A stretch of 64,000 bases of DNA from Methanoregula sp. (GCA_041645435.1 JBAZQB010000005.1:124001-188000); one strand, 5' to 3'; counted from the stretch's first letter, positions 7,266 through 18,919 are shown. Translations and numbers: made by a program. Notes: generated by a model not told the origin, from the sequence alone.

Positions 7266-8457
7266 CCTTAATCCCCTCTTTCTCGATAAAACAAAAGGGA
7301 TCTTCTGCCAGATAGTCCCCGTCAACCGCATGCGCCCGGACCCGGCACCCGCCCCCACAGAGATCACGATAGGTGCAGATCCCACACCGTCCCCCGAACC
7401 GGACATCCTTTTCCCGGAACCGGGCAAATACAGGGTTCTCCCCGTCCGACCAGATCTTGCTGAAAGGCTGTTTTCTGATATTCCCGACAAGAAATTCCGG
7501 CGAGCGGGCGAACTGGCAGGGATACACGTTCCCCCGGGTGTCAATATTTGCCACCCGGGTGCCGGCACTGCATCCGCCTTGCAAAGATTCGAGCAGCTCG
7601 CGGGCATCAGCGAGATCTTCCAATCCATCCCTCTCCATTGATGCGAGCAGATGGATGCAATCCTGCGGGGCATCTACGGTCAGGTACTCCATAGCGGCGG
7701 GATCCGTCTCCTTTGCTTTTCGGTAGAGAAGACTGAGGGCACCGATAACCTCGTCCCGGTCCAGTTGCAACCGGGCATAGGATTCGTTCCCTCGTCCGGT
7801 TGGCACGAGCCAGTACAGGCAGAACCGGGAGGCACCGAGGGAAAGCGAGAGGTCGACAAGCGCTTCTAATTCATGGCAATTCTCTTTCGTGAGCGTGACC
7901 CGGACCCCGCACCGGAGCCCCGCCTCCGTACAGGCAGCAAATGCCTTTACCGTCTGCTCAAACGCACCAGGGAAATTCCGGAACCGGTCATGCGTCTCAG
8001 CGTTCGCACCATCCAGCGATATTCCGGCATATTCGATCCCGCTTTCTTTGATCCTGCGGGCAATATCCGGCGTTATCAGCGTACCGTTTGTGCTGAGTGC
8101 CATCTTGAGGCCGCGGCTCCTGGCATGCATCGCCAGTTCCCAGATATCCGCACGCATCAGGGGTTCCCCACCGGTGAACAGGATGAGCGGGACACCCATA
8201 GCTGCCAGATCGTCGATTACTCCGAATGCCTCGGTAGTTGAAAGCTCTCCTTCTGTTGTGCGTCCCGGTCCTGACCTGCTGTAGCAGTGCGTGCAGCTCA
8301 GGTTGCAGCGATCCGTGAGGTTCCAGAAGACCACCGGCCGGTACATCCCGGTAAACGCAAGGAGGCTGCTCGGCACATCACCCTGCGGTTTGTGCCGGTG
8401 CTTCATCATTCCGCTGACCGTTCCCCGCCCGTGCATGCATTGTGTTATCCGGTTCAT
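7255..8457 (-). CDS. ahbC: 12,18-didecarboxysiroheme deacetylase (radical SAM)
   Basis: 400 residues. The radical SAM cluster motif is Cys51-N-L-S-Cys55-T-H-Cys58, followed by the G-G-E-P motif (F-T-G-G-E-P-L). The C-terminal Cys-rich region (C-G-I-C-T-Y-R-D-L-C-G-G-G-C and a last Cys in E-D-P-F-C) is the SPASM/twitch-type auxiliary cluster region. The R-P-V-V-F-W-N-L-T-D-R-C opening and overall layout resemble NirJ/AhbC enzymes, which remove the acetate side chains of 12,18-didecarboxysiroheme to give Fe-coproporphyrin III. The ATG overlaps the ahbB stop (TGATG). It is the last gene of the katG-ahb operon. AhbC rather than AhbD is chosen by comparison with the second radical SAM gene of the operon. 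Confidence 0.82.
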   Translation of the reverse strand: MNRITQCMHGRGTVSGMMKHRHKPQGDVPSSLLAFTGMYRPVVFWNLTDRCNLSCTHCYSRSGPGRTTEGELSTTEAFGVIDDLAAMGVPLILFTGGEPLMRADIWELAMHARSRGLKMALSTNGTLITPDIARRIKESGIEYAGISLDGANAETHDRFRNFPGAFEQTVKAFAACTEAGLRCGVRVTLTKENCHELEALVDLSLSLGASRFCLYWLVPTGRGNESYARLQLDRDEVIGALSLLYRKAKETDPAAMEYLTVDAPQDCIHLLASMERDGLEDLADARELLESLQGGCSAGTRVANIDTRGNVYPCQFARSPEFLVGNIRKQPFSKIWSDGENPVFARFREKDVRFGGRCGICTYRDLCGGGCRVRAHAVDGDYLAEDPFCFIEKEGIKVNK

Positions 8458-8942
8458 CAGACACCACCGCCGTTCTCCCGCATCCGTACATTCGGCACGC
8501 GCTTGAACTCCCGGGTACTGAAGAGGACGGTATAATCCGGGCAGCCAGTCTTCTCTGCAACCGCCTTCACTTCGTCCAGCACCTGGTCTTTGCTATAGCC
8601 GTGGTGGACCGTGTAATGAGTGTACTCCCAGCGACCCGGTACCGGCCTGCGTTCATAACAATGGGTAACAGCGGGAAATACTGAGAGACGTTTTCCGGGA
8701 TCATTTTCTCCAGATCCTGCCGGTTTCCATGCCACAAGAGCATTTGCGATGATCCCGACCTTTCTCTGATCAATACGTGCCCGGAATTTCCTTATGATCC
8801 CTGCTTCCTTCAGGTGCCCGATCCTTTCCATTACTTCGCAGCCGGTGAGGTCCAGTCGGTTTCCGATCTCTTCGAAAGGAGCCGGAACAAACGGGAGGCC
8901 CCGTTCCAGTTCCCGGAGTAATTCGACATCAATCGGATCCAT
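8457..8942 (-). CDS. ahbB: siroheme decarboxylase subunit (CYER type)
   Basis: 161 residues with an Lrp/AsnC-like fold: N-terminal helix-turn-helix and a C-terminal RAM-like domain. The segment T-H-C-Y-E-R-R-P and the C-terminal V-L-F-S-T-R-E-F-K-R are hallmarks of the AhbB/NirD-G side of the family, which decarboxylates siroheme at C12 and C18 as a heterodimer with AhbA. The ATG at 8942 lies inside the end of ahbA (14-base overlap) behind a strong GGGGAGGTT site; the open frame extends further but only within ahbA. Assignment to B instead of A rests on the CYER motif. Confidence 0.78.
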   Translation of the reverse strand: MDPIDVELLRELERGLPFVPAPFEEIGNRLDLTGCEVMERIGHLKEAGIIRKFRARIDQRKVGIIANALVAWKPAGSGENDPGKRLSVFPAVTHCYERRPVPGRWEYTHYTVHHGYSKDQVLDEVKAVAEKTGCPDYTVLFSTREFKRVPNVRMRENGGGV

Positions 8943-9447
8943 GAGGAACCTCCCCGGATTGTGCGGGCAAAAAGGAGAAGCGCACATCTATTTTTATCTT
9001 TTTTACCGTTGGCAGATCAAGCACATCGGAGGCTGAAATTCCGGTCCTGTCCAGAATTTCATGCAGAACCCGTTGGACTCCTTCCCCGTCCTGTGCTGCA
9101 ATCGTGAACCAGAGGGAGTAGGAATGATCCCGTCTGAAATTGTGCGATACTTCCGGATAACTGCTGATGATGGCTGCAATTTCGTTCACTCTCTCTTCTG
9201 GCACACGGAGGGCAACCAGGGTTGCGGCGTGCAGACCGAGATGGCGGGATTCCAGTACCGGGGATATGCCCCGGATAATTCCTGCTTCTTCCAGCCGTTG
9301 CATCCGGCCGAGAATCCCGGTCTCGGTAATGCCCAGCCGTTTAGCGATTGAGTTCCATGGCCGGGATACCAGCGGGAGATCGTCCTGAAGAACATTAAGT
9401 ATGGCCAGATCGGTCTGGTCCGGTTCAAATCGGGTGGGACTGCTCAC
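8929..9447 (-). CDS. ahbA: siroheme decarboxylase subunit (HNF type)
   Basis: 172 residues from the GTG at 9447, which overlaps the ahbD stop by 4 bases (GTGA). The apparent longer frame upstream runs inside ahbD. It has an AsnC/Lrp-like fold with an N-terminal helix-turn-helix and the motif E-V-S-H-N-F-R-R-D-H-S-Y-S-L-W-F, characteristic of the AhbA/NirL-H side of the siroheme decarboxylases. It pairs with the product at 8457-8942; together they convert siroheme to 12,18-didecarboxysiroheme. Despite the fold it is an enzyme, not a transcription regulator. Confidence 0.78.
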   Translation of the reverse strand: MSSPTRFEPDQTDLAILNVLQDDLPLVSRPWNSIAKRLGITETGILGRMQRLEEAGIIRGISPVLESRHLGLHAATLVALRVPEERVNEIAAIISSYPEVSHNFRRDHSYSLWFTIAAQDGEGVQRVLHEILDRTGISASDVLDLPTVKKIKIDVRFSFLPAQSGEVPHGSD

Positions 9448-10516
9448 GGTTTCACCCCGGCAGGTTGGTACGGGCACCACGGGTCCTCGCCGCAGCACTC
9501 CCCGCTGATTGCCTCCGGGGTTGCAAGCCCGTCGCACCAGAGCGGGGTGGTTGCATCTTCCCGCCGGTACGCCCGGGCCCGGCACCCGCCGCACCTTGTT
9601 TTGAAATCGCACCGGCCGCACTTTCCCGTGAGGAGATCCGGATTGCGGAGTGCCGTGAAGAGCGGGGAGTTGTTCCAGATCTCCGAAAATGGAGTGGTCC
9701 GCACATTACCGGCGCTGACCGGCAGGTAGGGGCAGGGCGTTACATCTCCGTTGGCAAATATCCGGCAATAGGTGATGCCGGCAAGGCAGCCGCGTCCCCA
9801 TACCGGGTTTTGTATGCCCTGCTCATCAGCGATACGAAGGAACTGCGGGGCGCAGGTCGGACGGATGTTAAGGTCGCTGTCCCTGTACCGGATCAAGATC
9901 TGCCGGATCAGTTCTTCGTACTCCTCCGGGCTGCGGGACTCGATCTTCCGGGCCCGCCCGGTAGGGACGGGGAAGAAGAGCTGGTAGGTCCGGACCCCAA
10001 GGGAAGTCCCGAGTTCTATCACATCTTCGACATCACGTATGGCAGATCGCATCAACGACATATTGATCTGGACCCCGATTCCTGCATCGCGGCAATGCCC
10101 GATGGCCTGCACGGCTCTCTCCCATACGCCGTCAAGACCCCGGAACGAGTCGTGAACTTCCGGGTGTTTCGAATCCAGGCTGATGGCCACCGCCCGGATA
10201 CCCGACTTACGGAGTTTTACCGCGGTATCGTGGTTGATGAGGTACCCGCTGGTACCCATGACCATCCGGAGGCCCTGCACCATGCCGTACCGGGCAATAT
10301 CATACACATCCTCACGGAGCAGGGGCTCGCCCCCGCTCAGCACGACAACCGGCCTGCCGGTCGCCCGGATCTGGTCGATGACCGCAAATGCCTCCTGCGT
10401 CGAGAGCACTCCGTCTGCTTCCTGTTCGCCTGCATCCACGTAACAGTGGGAACACTTCAGGGGGCACCTGAGGGTGATATTCCACGAGATGATACGCGGT
10501 GCATTCACCGTACCGT

Positions 10517-10520
<4 letters not shown>
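9444..10520 (-). CDS. ahbD: heme synthase, Fe-coproporphyrin III decarboxylase (radical SAM)
   Basis: 358 residues. Radical SAM motif Cys19-P-L-K-Cys23-S-H-Cys26, then V-L-S-G-G-E-P-L. The C-terminal half has the auxiliary-cluster Cys set C-G-R-C-D-F-K-T-R-C-G-G-C-R-A-R-A-Y and a final E-D-P-W-C-P-Y-Q-P. The P-R-I-I-S-W-N-I-T-L-R-C opening and M-V-M-G-T-S-G-Y-L fit AhbD, which converts the two propionates of Fe-coproporphyrin III to vinyl groups and yields heme b. The start is a TTG (10520) overlapping the katG stop as TTGA, so translation is coupled to katG. The rare start may lower its dosage relative to katG. Confidence 0.82.
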
Positions 10521-12727
<2,207 letters not shown>

Positions 12728-13250
12728 AACATCATCTCCTATCGTTGTATGGTTTTATCCACGGTGATGCCTTTTAGTGTTCCTTTTGCCCGCCCAGCTA
12801 ACGGTTACTTCAGCAGCGGATATGGTTACGGAGTTCTGGTTGTCAACAACCGGAATACCCTGCTCTGTCGTGAGGGTTTTCCTTGCCACGGTGGATCAAT
12901 GGAAGAATTGCCCCGGTCATATTTAATAAGATAGGGTTTCGGGCATAAGTCGTATTCAACGATACCGGCAGGAGGCAGCCCATACATGATAACTGTCAAA
13001 AAAGTGAAATGGGGATCTATTCCCGTTTCCCGAGCTGATGGTCGAGACAGAACAAATGGCCGGGAACATCACCGACTATTTTGGCTCTTCTCCAAATTTT
13101 AGGAAATTAAATTATCTAACGAAATTTTTCCAATTGTCGACGAACAATGTTTCTTTGTTGAAGTAGGTGGTTAAAGATGAATAACTAAGTCTGTTTATAT
13201 GAAAACCGCCATGCCAAGGTGCAACCCGACGAGTCGTCGCGCCGACCCCC
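12728..13250. other. intergenic region upstream of katG, no clear gene
   Basis: 523 bases between cooC (stop side) and katG (start side). It must hold the katG promoter. AT-rich candidates on the minus strand are TAAAACCATAC near 12750 and CTTATTAAATATGAC near 12920. A 38-codon plus-strand frame at 12986-13102 has a GGAGG sequence 10 bases upstream but no recognisable similarity, so it is not called. The part from 13085 to 13200 is AT-rich and featureless. Confidence 0.5.
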
Positions 13251-14141
13251 TCAAAGGAATTCTGGCGAATGGACTTCGCACTTATGGGTAATGGTCACCA
13301 CGAGGGCTTTGATCGCACGCATAAAATCCGATTCAGTTGCAAGGAGCGGGCAGACTTCAGGTTCCGCAGCAATCACCTCTGCTGCAAAGGAAAGCAGCAT
13401 CACCTGGGAAAATTCATCGAGATGTCCAGCCCGCTCACGTGCTTTGTTACGGTCCTCCGGTTTGCTGACACGGTTCACGACCAGAATAATATGTTCGATT
13501 CCCAGTTGTCGTGCGAGAGCAGCAGATTCCCGTGCCACGGAAAGAGCATTGTAGGAGGGATCCGCTACAACAACCGCACAGGTAAATCCATCAGCGACCG
13601 CCCTGCCGAAATGCTCAAGACCGGCCGGCGTGTCCAAAAGGATAACCTCATCGTTGAGGAGCCGCATGTGCCGGAGGATTGCGGTAAGAAGCGTGTACTC
13701 GGCACAGAGGCAGCCGGAGCCGGCCTGCCTGACCCCGCCCATGACAAGGAGCCGCAGGTTATCCGCGACAGGAATAGAGAACCGGTCCACCACATCGCTC
13801 ACATCCGGGTTAAGCGTGAGGAGACCGCCCGGAGAAATGTCCGGGCCGGCCCCAATCTTTTCCCGGAGATACTCAGTGCTCTTTGATACCGGGATTATCT
13901 GCTCCGCTTTCTCTGGAGGTACTCCCAGGGTCACCGCGAGATTCTGCTGGGGGTCGCCGTCAATGGCAAGCACCCGGAATCCTTCCTGTGCAAACAGGTG
14001 GGCGAGGAGGGCGGTAATGGTGGTCTTACCGACCCCGCCTTTGCCGGTAATGAGGATACGGATCCCGTCCTTGCCCGCAACGTGAGGAATATGACTGTTT
14101 CCTGCGAGGGGTGCGCCTCGTGGTTCCCTGGACCGGCTCAT
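13251..14141 (-). CDS. cooC: CooC-type nickel-insertion ATPase for CO dehydrogenase
   Basis: 296 residues from the ATG at 14141, which overlaps the cooS stop as ATGA; the longer open frame upstream is antisense-free but lies inside cooS and is rejected. P-loop G-K-G-G-V-G-K-T-T at about 33-41 has the deviant Walker A of the MinD/SIMIBI class, followed by A-I-D-G-D-P-Q-Q-N-L. A C-L-C pair (G-S-G-C-L-C-A-E-Y) in the middle is the CooC-type metal-binding Cys pair. CooC loads Ni into the C-cluster of carbon monoxide dehydrogenase with ATP hydrolysis, matching its partner gene directly upstream. Confidence 0.9.
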   Translation of the reverse strand: MSRSREPRGAPLAGNSHIPHVAGKDGIRILITGKGGVGKTTITALLAHLFAQEGFRVLAIDGDPQQNLAVTLGVPPEKAEQIIPVSKSTEYLREKIGAGPDISPGGLLTLNPDVSDVVDRFSIPVADNLRLLVMGGVRQAGSGCLCAEYTLLTAILRHMRLLNDEVILLDTPAGLEHFGRAVADGFTCAVVVADPSYNALSVARESAALARQLGIEHIILVVNRVSKPEDRNKARERAGHLDEFSQVMLLSFAAEVIAAEPEVCPLLATESDFMRAIKALVVTITHKCEVHSPEFL

Positions 14142-16096
14142 ATCCCGAGCTCGGTCCGCTTGCGTTCGATGTGGTCCGAGATGAGCACCGCAGCTTTTGC
14201 CGGGTCTGGTTCTACGGCGAAACTCGCGTTCACCGCGCCTTTCAGCCCCTCGGTCAGGAGCGACACGGTTGCAGGGCTTCCCGCAATGTGCGGCATCACG
14301 CCGAGAACCGTGTAAACCCCGGAGGCAACGAAGTATGCCCCGATGGAGACTGCTTTCTGCGAGTACCATTCGGGTGCCGCACCGGCAATGGGCAGTTTGT
14401 GGATCGGCACATTGAGGGCATTGCCGAGTTCCGCTGCGAGCACCAGAATACGGGAGTTATCAACGCAGGAGCCCATGTGGAGCACCGGCGGGATCTTCAA
14501 CGACTCGCAGACTGCCCTGAGGTCAGCACCTGCCAGCGATGCGGCCTCGGGCCGGAGGAGACCGGCTTTTCCTGATGCGATCGCAGCGCAGCCCGTCTCG
14601 ACACAGAGAATATTTCTCCTGATCAGTTCCTTTGCCAGTGTCACGTGGCCGGAGTCCTGCTTCACGTGCGGGTTGTTGCACCCGACAATCCCGACCGCAC
14701 CCCGGATCTTGCCGGCAGCGATCAGGTCGATGAGCGGTTTAAACGAGCCCCCGAGTGCGTTCTTGATCGCCTCATTGGAAAATCCCGCCATGACCGGGAC
14801 CGGCTCTCCCGGGATCAGGACACGCTGGGGGTTCCGGTTTTTGTAGTTCTCCACAGCCATCCGTACAATTGCCTTTGCCGTGAGATACGCATCCTCCGCA
14901 TGGAAATCAAAGAAGTACGAGCCCGGGATCGTGGCTTTCGAACTCGTGGAGATGATTTGTGTATGGTAGCAGCTGGCAGTCCGGGGGAGCGAGGGGAAGA
15001 TACACTGGTAGTCCACGACCATTGCTTCAAGGGCGCCGGTTGCGATAATTAATTCCTGGTTGAGATGGTTTCCCGTCATCGGGATGCCCTTTCTCATGAG
15101 CAGTTCATTGCCGGTACAGCACATCCCGACAAGGTTGATGCCTTTCGCACCGTACTTCAGGGCGAGTGCCTTCATCTCCGGATCAGCAACCGCTTTCACC
15201 ATCACTTCGGAGAGCATTGGGTTGTGGCCGTGCACCGAGATGTTCACGTGATCCGCTTTCAGCACGGCCAGGTTCATCTTTGAGCTGGTGATCGTGGGAG
15301 TGCCGAACAGGATATCCGAAACCTCGGTGCCGATCATTGATCCGCCCCAGCCATCCGAGAGCGAGGTGCGCAGTCCCTGGAGCAGGATGTTGACATAATC
15401 CGCCCCGACTCCCATCTGGACGCGGTGCATGGAGTCAACTACTTCACGGTCAATGCCCCGTGGGGTAATACCGAGTTTGTCCCAGATCTCCCGGGTTGCT
15501 TTCGGGGCACGGTTCAGGAACTGGAGCGTGTTCTTCCTCATGCCATACTCGTCTAACATGGCGCCGCCCAGTTCAGCGGCAAGCTGCTCCGGTTTCTTTC
15601 CTTCAGTGCTGATACCGTATTCCTTGCAGATCTTCTGGAGTTTTTCTTTGTCGGTGATTGCATAGTCTTTGGTCTTTCCGGTGCCGAGAAGATACAGCGT
15701 CTCGACAATATCGCGGCCATGGTCCGAATGTGCCGCTGCTCCCGTAGCGATCATATCCAGCAGGTTGCGGGAAACGATCAGGTCGGCATCGGCACCACAG
15801 ACGCCACGGACGCGGTGGGGTGGGATGATCCGGCAGGGCCCCATGGTGCACCGCGAGCAGGATGTGCCGGCTTCACAGTATTTGCAGGGAGGCTGCTGCA
15901 TCTCGTACCGGTCAAAGACCGTCTCGATGCCCTCCCGCATCGTGATCTCAAGGATCGGTTTGGCGTTCTCATCGATCGTTCGCTCTTCTTTTTTCTGCTC
16001 GATCAAAGCCGGGTTCAGGAGCGACATTCTCGCCCTGTCGAGCTCGCAGACATCGAGTTTCTCCCGGATCAGCTGGGGTTTTGGTTCTTCTGGCAT
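14138..16096 (-). CDS. cooS: anaerobic Ni-Fe carbon monoxide dehydrogenase, catalytic subunit
   Basis: 652 residues, typical for monofunctional CooS. The N-terminal Cys set C71-x2-C74, C80-x2-C83, C88 in C-K-Y-C...C-S-R-C-T-M-G-P-C forms the B and D clusters. C-cluster ligands are recognisable in V-H-G-H-N-P, L-V-G-M-C-C-T-G-N-E, V-G-C-N-N-P, V-E-T-G-C-A and M-G-S-C-V-D. It interconverts CO and CO2 using ferredoxin-type carriers. A TATA-like GTGATATATACAC lies near 16144-16154, giving a short leader. No acetyl-CoA synthase subunit or hydrogenase is adjacent, so it may serve CO oxidation or detoxification rather than acetyl-CoA synthesis; that is inference. Confidence 0.95.
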   Translation of the reverse strand: MPEEPKPQLIREKLDVCELDRARMSLLNPALIEQKKEERTIDENAKPILEITMREGIETVFDRYEMQQPPCKYCEAGTSCSRCTMGPCRIIPPHRVRGVCGADADLIVSRNLLDMIATGAAAHSDHGRDIVETLYLLGTGKTKDYAITDKEKLQKICKEYGISTEGKKPEQLAAELGGAMLDEYGMRKNTLQFLNRAPKATREIWDKLGITPRGIDREVVDSMHRVQMGVGADYVNILLQGLRTSLSDGWGGSMIGTEVSDILFGTPTITSSKMNLAVLKADHVNISVHGHNPMLSEVMVKAVADPEMKALALKYGAKGINLVGMCCTGNELLMRKGIPMTGNHLNQELIIATGALEAMVVDYQCIFPSLPRTASCYHTQIISTSSKATIPGSYFFDFHAEDAYLTAKAIVRMAVENYKNRNPQRVLIPGEPVPVMAGFSNEAIKNALGGSFKPLIDLIAAGKIRGAVGIVGCNNPHVKQDSGHVTLAKELIRRNILCVETGCAAIASGKAGLLRPEAASLAGADLRAVCESLKIPPVLHMGSCVDNSRILVLAAELGNALNVPIHKLPIAGAAPEWYSQKAVSIGAYFVASGVYTVLGVMPHIAGSPATVSLLTEGLKGAVNASFAVEPDPAKAAVLISDHIERKRTELGI

Positions 16097-16282
16097 CGTC
16101 CATCACACCATATCATTTGGATATCTGGTAATCCATCAAGGGTGTATATATCACTTGCCTCAAGCGTGCGGGTGCCTGCGGGAGTCTGGCTATGGCGGAA
16201 GCGTATTGCAGACCTTCTTCCATATATCCTGCCGAAATGTTCTATAATTTTGATCAGGGTAGGAGATTGGCTGAGGTACTGA

Positions 16283-16423
16283 ATGGCAATCGATCCGATC
16301 TGCAAAATGACCGTGGATGAGAAGACTGCGAAGTTTACCCGTGAGTATAAGGGAAAGAAATACTACTTCTGTGAACAAGGCTGCAAGAAGACGTGTGACA
16401 CTGATCCGGCAAAGTACGCGTGA
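16283..16423 (+). CDS. YHS-domain mini-protein
   Basis: A 46-residue protein. Opening M-A-I-D-P-I-C-K-M-T-V-D-E matches the YHS pattern D-P-V-C-x-M, and the second half F-C-E-Q-G-C-K-K-T-C-D-T-D-P-A-K-Y matches the F-C-S-x-x-C-x-x-x-F-x-x-x-P-x-x-Y end of the domain. YHS modules are small Cys-based metal-binding units found alone or in copper- and heavy-metal-transporting ATPases. ATG is preceded by GAGGT and by a TATA-like CTATAATTTTG near 16243. It is divergent from cooS, but whether it is linked to nickel handling is unknown. Confidence 0.85.
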   Translation: MAIDPICKMTVDEKTAKFTREYKGKKYYFCEQGCKKTCDTDPAKYA

Positions 16424-16540
16424 ATTATCCGGTGACTATAGAAGAACACTTCCCCGGGTAAAATGCTCTTTTCGGGATTCGATACGTCGAAAAACTACGG
16501 TCTTCTCTTGCCTTATTTTCCAGGAAAAACCGGCGCTTTG

Positions 16541-16799
16541 AAAAAAAAGAGCCTCATATTCGCATTCCGGCAGGGTTTCCGGGGCCCGGATGGGCTAAAC
16601 TAAGTGGCGAAAAAAGCCTCGGTAAAAAGGCTCTTTGTGGGCTTTGGGAGAGGGTCTTTCCTCCCGTATTTTGGTAAACAGGGCGAAATTATGGCGCATT
16701 TCCCACAGGGGCTAAAAAGAGAGTGTTTACGGGGTTTTCCGGATCGATGTTGGGGAAAAGAAGCCTTATTTGGGCTTATTTGACCTCAGGGTCCTGACC
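16541..16799 (+). repeat. dispersed intergenic repeat R, copy 2
   Basis: The best preserved copy together with copy 1: from AAAAAAGAGCCTCATATTCG through GGCCCGGATGGGCTAAAC, GGCGAAAAAAGCCTC, CGTATTTTGGTAAACAGGGC and GGGGTTTTCCGGATCGATG to GAAGCCTTATTTGGGCTT. It lies between the convergent YHS gene and the gene at 16800-17147 and ends exactly where that gene's stop codon begins. The preceding stretch 16424-16540 has no gene. Confidence 0.85.
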
Positions 16800-17147
16800 C
16801 TACCCAAATTCGCCACTGTCTGCTTTGCGCAGTGCCAGTTGATCGGTATGGTGTATCATCCCCGGGACATGGGCAGGGGCCATATTCTTTCGTTTCACAA
16901 GATACCGGCATTTCGGGGGATCAGAAGGAGAGGTCCTTTCAACCTTTTCGATCCTGAGCACGATATAGGGACACTGGCCGAACGTGCCGAACTCCAGCCT
17001 GCGCAGGAATCCCGAGATCGTATTGTACTGGTAGCGGGTCAGGCCAAACCATTGCCGGAGTTCGTGAACGGTTACCCACCGCTCATCGGCGCCATTCTCC
17101 ACCATATACTGTTCAAGCAGTTCAGGGATACCGGAATATTTTTTCAT
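16800..17147 (-). CDS. conserved hypothetical protein, paralogue of 19636-19947
   Basis: 115 residues, function not recognised. The first 90 residues align along their length with the 103-residue protein at 19636-19947: both open with x-x-x-I-P-x-L-L-x-Q-Y-M, continue with W-V/I-T-V-x-E-x-R, then x-I-S-G-F-L and end in a R-Y-L-V block. The pattern of an N-terminal helix, a helix-turn-helix-like stretch and a strand pair suggests a small winged-helix domain, which is inference. The C-terminal tail is not shared. A relic of the tail (K-A-D-x-x-E) lies next to repeat R copy 3. It stands downstream of atwA on the same strand with a 160-base gap. Confidence 0.6.
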   Translation of the reverse strand: MKKYSGIPELLEQYMVENGADERWVTVHELRQWFGLTRYQYNTISGFLRRLEFGTFGQCPYIVLRIEKVERTSPSDPPKCRYLVKRKNMAPAHVPGMIHHTDQLALRKADSGEFG

Positions 17148-17307
17148 CCTGGTGGCAGCCCCATCTGGGGTTGTGGTGTTGATCCGGAAGAGCAGCTGGA
17201 ACAGTTCTCATCGCAGTTCGTATCGTTGGCAGTTGTCTGTTGTGTCATGGTCTGATTCATCCTTGTCAGTGTGTAATAATCCGCTGCATCAGCGGGGTGT
17301 CTGATAG

Positions 17308-18903
17308 TCAGTCGCGCTTCTCTTCCTCGGTGACCTGTGCAAGGATCTCTGCTGTAGGGCCGATATCGATGATCTTCCCGCCCCGCATCAGCGCCACGCG
17401 GTCACAGACATCCCGGACGAAATCCATGTCATGCGAAACCACGATGAACGTCTCGTCCATTTCGTCCCGTGCATTCAGGATAGAGTGCTTCACATCCTGC
17501 TTGGTGATCGGGTCCATGGTGCCGGTCGGCTCGTCAAGGATTATGAGGCGCGGTTCCCTGATGAGCACCTGTGCAAGGGCAACACGGTGCCGCTCCCCGT
17601 CCGAGAGTTCGCCCGGGAACCGGTTCAGGATCTCCTTTGATTTCTCTTCAGTGAACCCGGCCATCCGGAGCGTGACTACCGCTTTCCGGATTGCCAGCTC
17701 CTTGGGGAAATCCAGCCCGATCGAGTCGGTGAGATTGTCGATCACCGTGCGGTGGGGGAAGAGGTCGTATTCCTGGTGCAGGAGCCCGATGTATTCTTTG
17801 GCCCTCCCCCGCTGGTCGATGCCGGGTCTGGTCATGTCTACCCAATCCTCACCGATCAGGATATTCATCTCTCCGCTTGTGGGCTCGATGATGCCGGAGA
17901 TGATCCCGGAGAGGGTGGTTTTTCCCGCCCCGCTCTTCCCGATGATGCCGAAGATCTCTTTCTTTGCCACATCGAATGTGACCATGTTCACCGCTTTTAC
18001 CACGCCGCGATCTACTGAAATGTATCTTTTGGTCACGTCCCGGGCCGAGAGGATCTTCCCTCCCAGTTCTACCGGGACCGACTCCTCGATCTCGTGGTAG
18101 TCTCTGGCAAACGAGCGGATCACCATCTTTGGTGACCCGATGGTAGCGATCTCCCCATCCACGAGGAGCATCGCACGGTTTGCCATATCCTCAATCACCT
18201 GCGAGAAGTGCGAGGTGACAACCATCCCCATCGTATTCTTCTTTGCCGCCTCGATGAGCATCGCGTGGACCAGCCGGGCAGTCTGCGGGTCAAGGGTTCC
18301 TGTAGGCTCATCGGCAAAGAGCATCGATGGGTTCTTCGCCAGCTGCCGGGCCAGCACCACCCGCTGCTTCTCCCCCCCCGAAAGATCGCGGGCGATATGC
18401 AGCATCCGGTGGGAGAGTCGCACCTGGTCGATGAGATCTGCGGCCCGGTTGATCGCGTGCTCCTGCGGGTAGCGGATGTCATCGAGTGCATGGAGCACGT
18501 TCTCGATCACCCGGTCATCGCCATAGAGGGCGAACGTCCGCTGGAACATGATCGCGGTCCGGTTCATGACCCGCCCCTTCATCCCGTCCGTCTTCTCGCC
18601 CCAGAGATCAATATCGGCAGCCACGAGTTCGCCACCGCACTCAGGACATTTCTTACCGGCCCGGCTCTGCATATCCATGAACATACAGCGGTCACAGGCT
18701 GCCATGTGGTAGACGATGGAGCCTTTTGTCGGGGGCTGTTCGACCCCACGGAGGAGGTGCATGAGCACACTTTTCCCGGCACCACTCCTCCCGATAACGC
18801 CCATGATTTCACCTTCCGGGATCTCGAAGGACACATTATTCAGGACCCGTGTGTCATCGAAATCCATGCTGAGGTCGTGTACGCTGATAAATGGTTTTGG
18901 CAT
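17308..18903 (-). CDS. atwA: methyl-coenzyme M reductase activation component A2 (AtwA)
   Basis: 531 residues with two ABC-type ATPase domains in one chain and no membrane segment. First Walker A is G-R-S-G-A-G-K-S at 38-45, second is G-K-S-G-A-G-K-T-T in the C-terminal half; signatures are L-S-G-G-E-K-Q-R and L-S-D-G-E-R-H-R; both domains have D-E-P-T-G. A zinc-ribbon-like insertion with C70-x2-C73 and C86-x2-C89 lies in the first domain, a feature of component A2. A2 supplies ATP-driven activation that reduces the Ni of coenzyme F430 in MCR. The small Cys-rich gene at 18920 lies 16 bases upstream in the same direction. Confidence 0.93.
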   Translation of the reverse strand: MPKPFISVHDLSMDFDDTRVLNNVSFEIPEGEIMGVIGRSGAGKSVLMHLLRGVEQPPTKGSIVYHMAACDRCMFMDMQSRAGKKCPECGGELVAADIDLWGEKTDGMKGRVMNRTAIMFQRTFALYGDDRVIENVLHALDDIRYPQEHAINRAADLIDQVRLSHRMLHIARDLSGGEKQRVVLARQLAKNPSMLFADEPTGTLDPQTARLVHAMLIEAAKKNTMGMVVTSHFSQVIEDMANRAMLLVDGEIATIGSPKMVIRSFARDYHEIEESVPVELGGKILSARDVTKRYISVDRGVVKAVNMVTFDVAKKEIFGIIGKSGAGKTTLSGIISGIIEPTSGEMNILIGEDWVDMTRPGIDQRGRAKEYIGLLHQEYDLFPHRTVIDNLTDSIGLDFPKELAIRKAVVTLRMAGFTEEKSKEILNRFPGELSDGERHRVALAQVLIREPRLIILDEPTGTMDPITKQDVKHSILNARDEMDETFIVVSHDMDFVRDVCDRVALMRGGKIIDIGPTAEILAQVTEEEKRD

Positions 18904-18919
18904 GATGGTATCTCCCTTC

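Noticed and set aside
12986..13102. 38-codon frame with an upstream GGAGG in the katG-cooC gap
   Set aside because: No recognisable similarity, and a 10-base spacing with no promoter. Not strong enough to call.
13251..14369. Longer cooC frame starting at 14369
   Set aside because: The added part lies inside cooS. The ATG at 14141 overlaps the cooS stop as ATGA and places the P-loop at a normal position.
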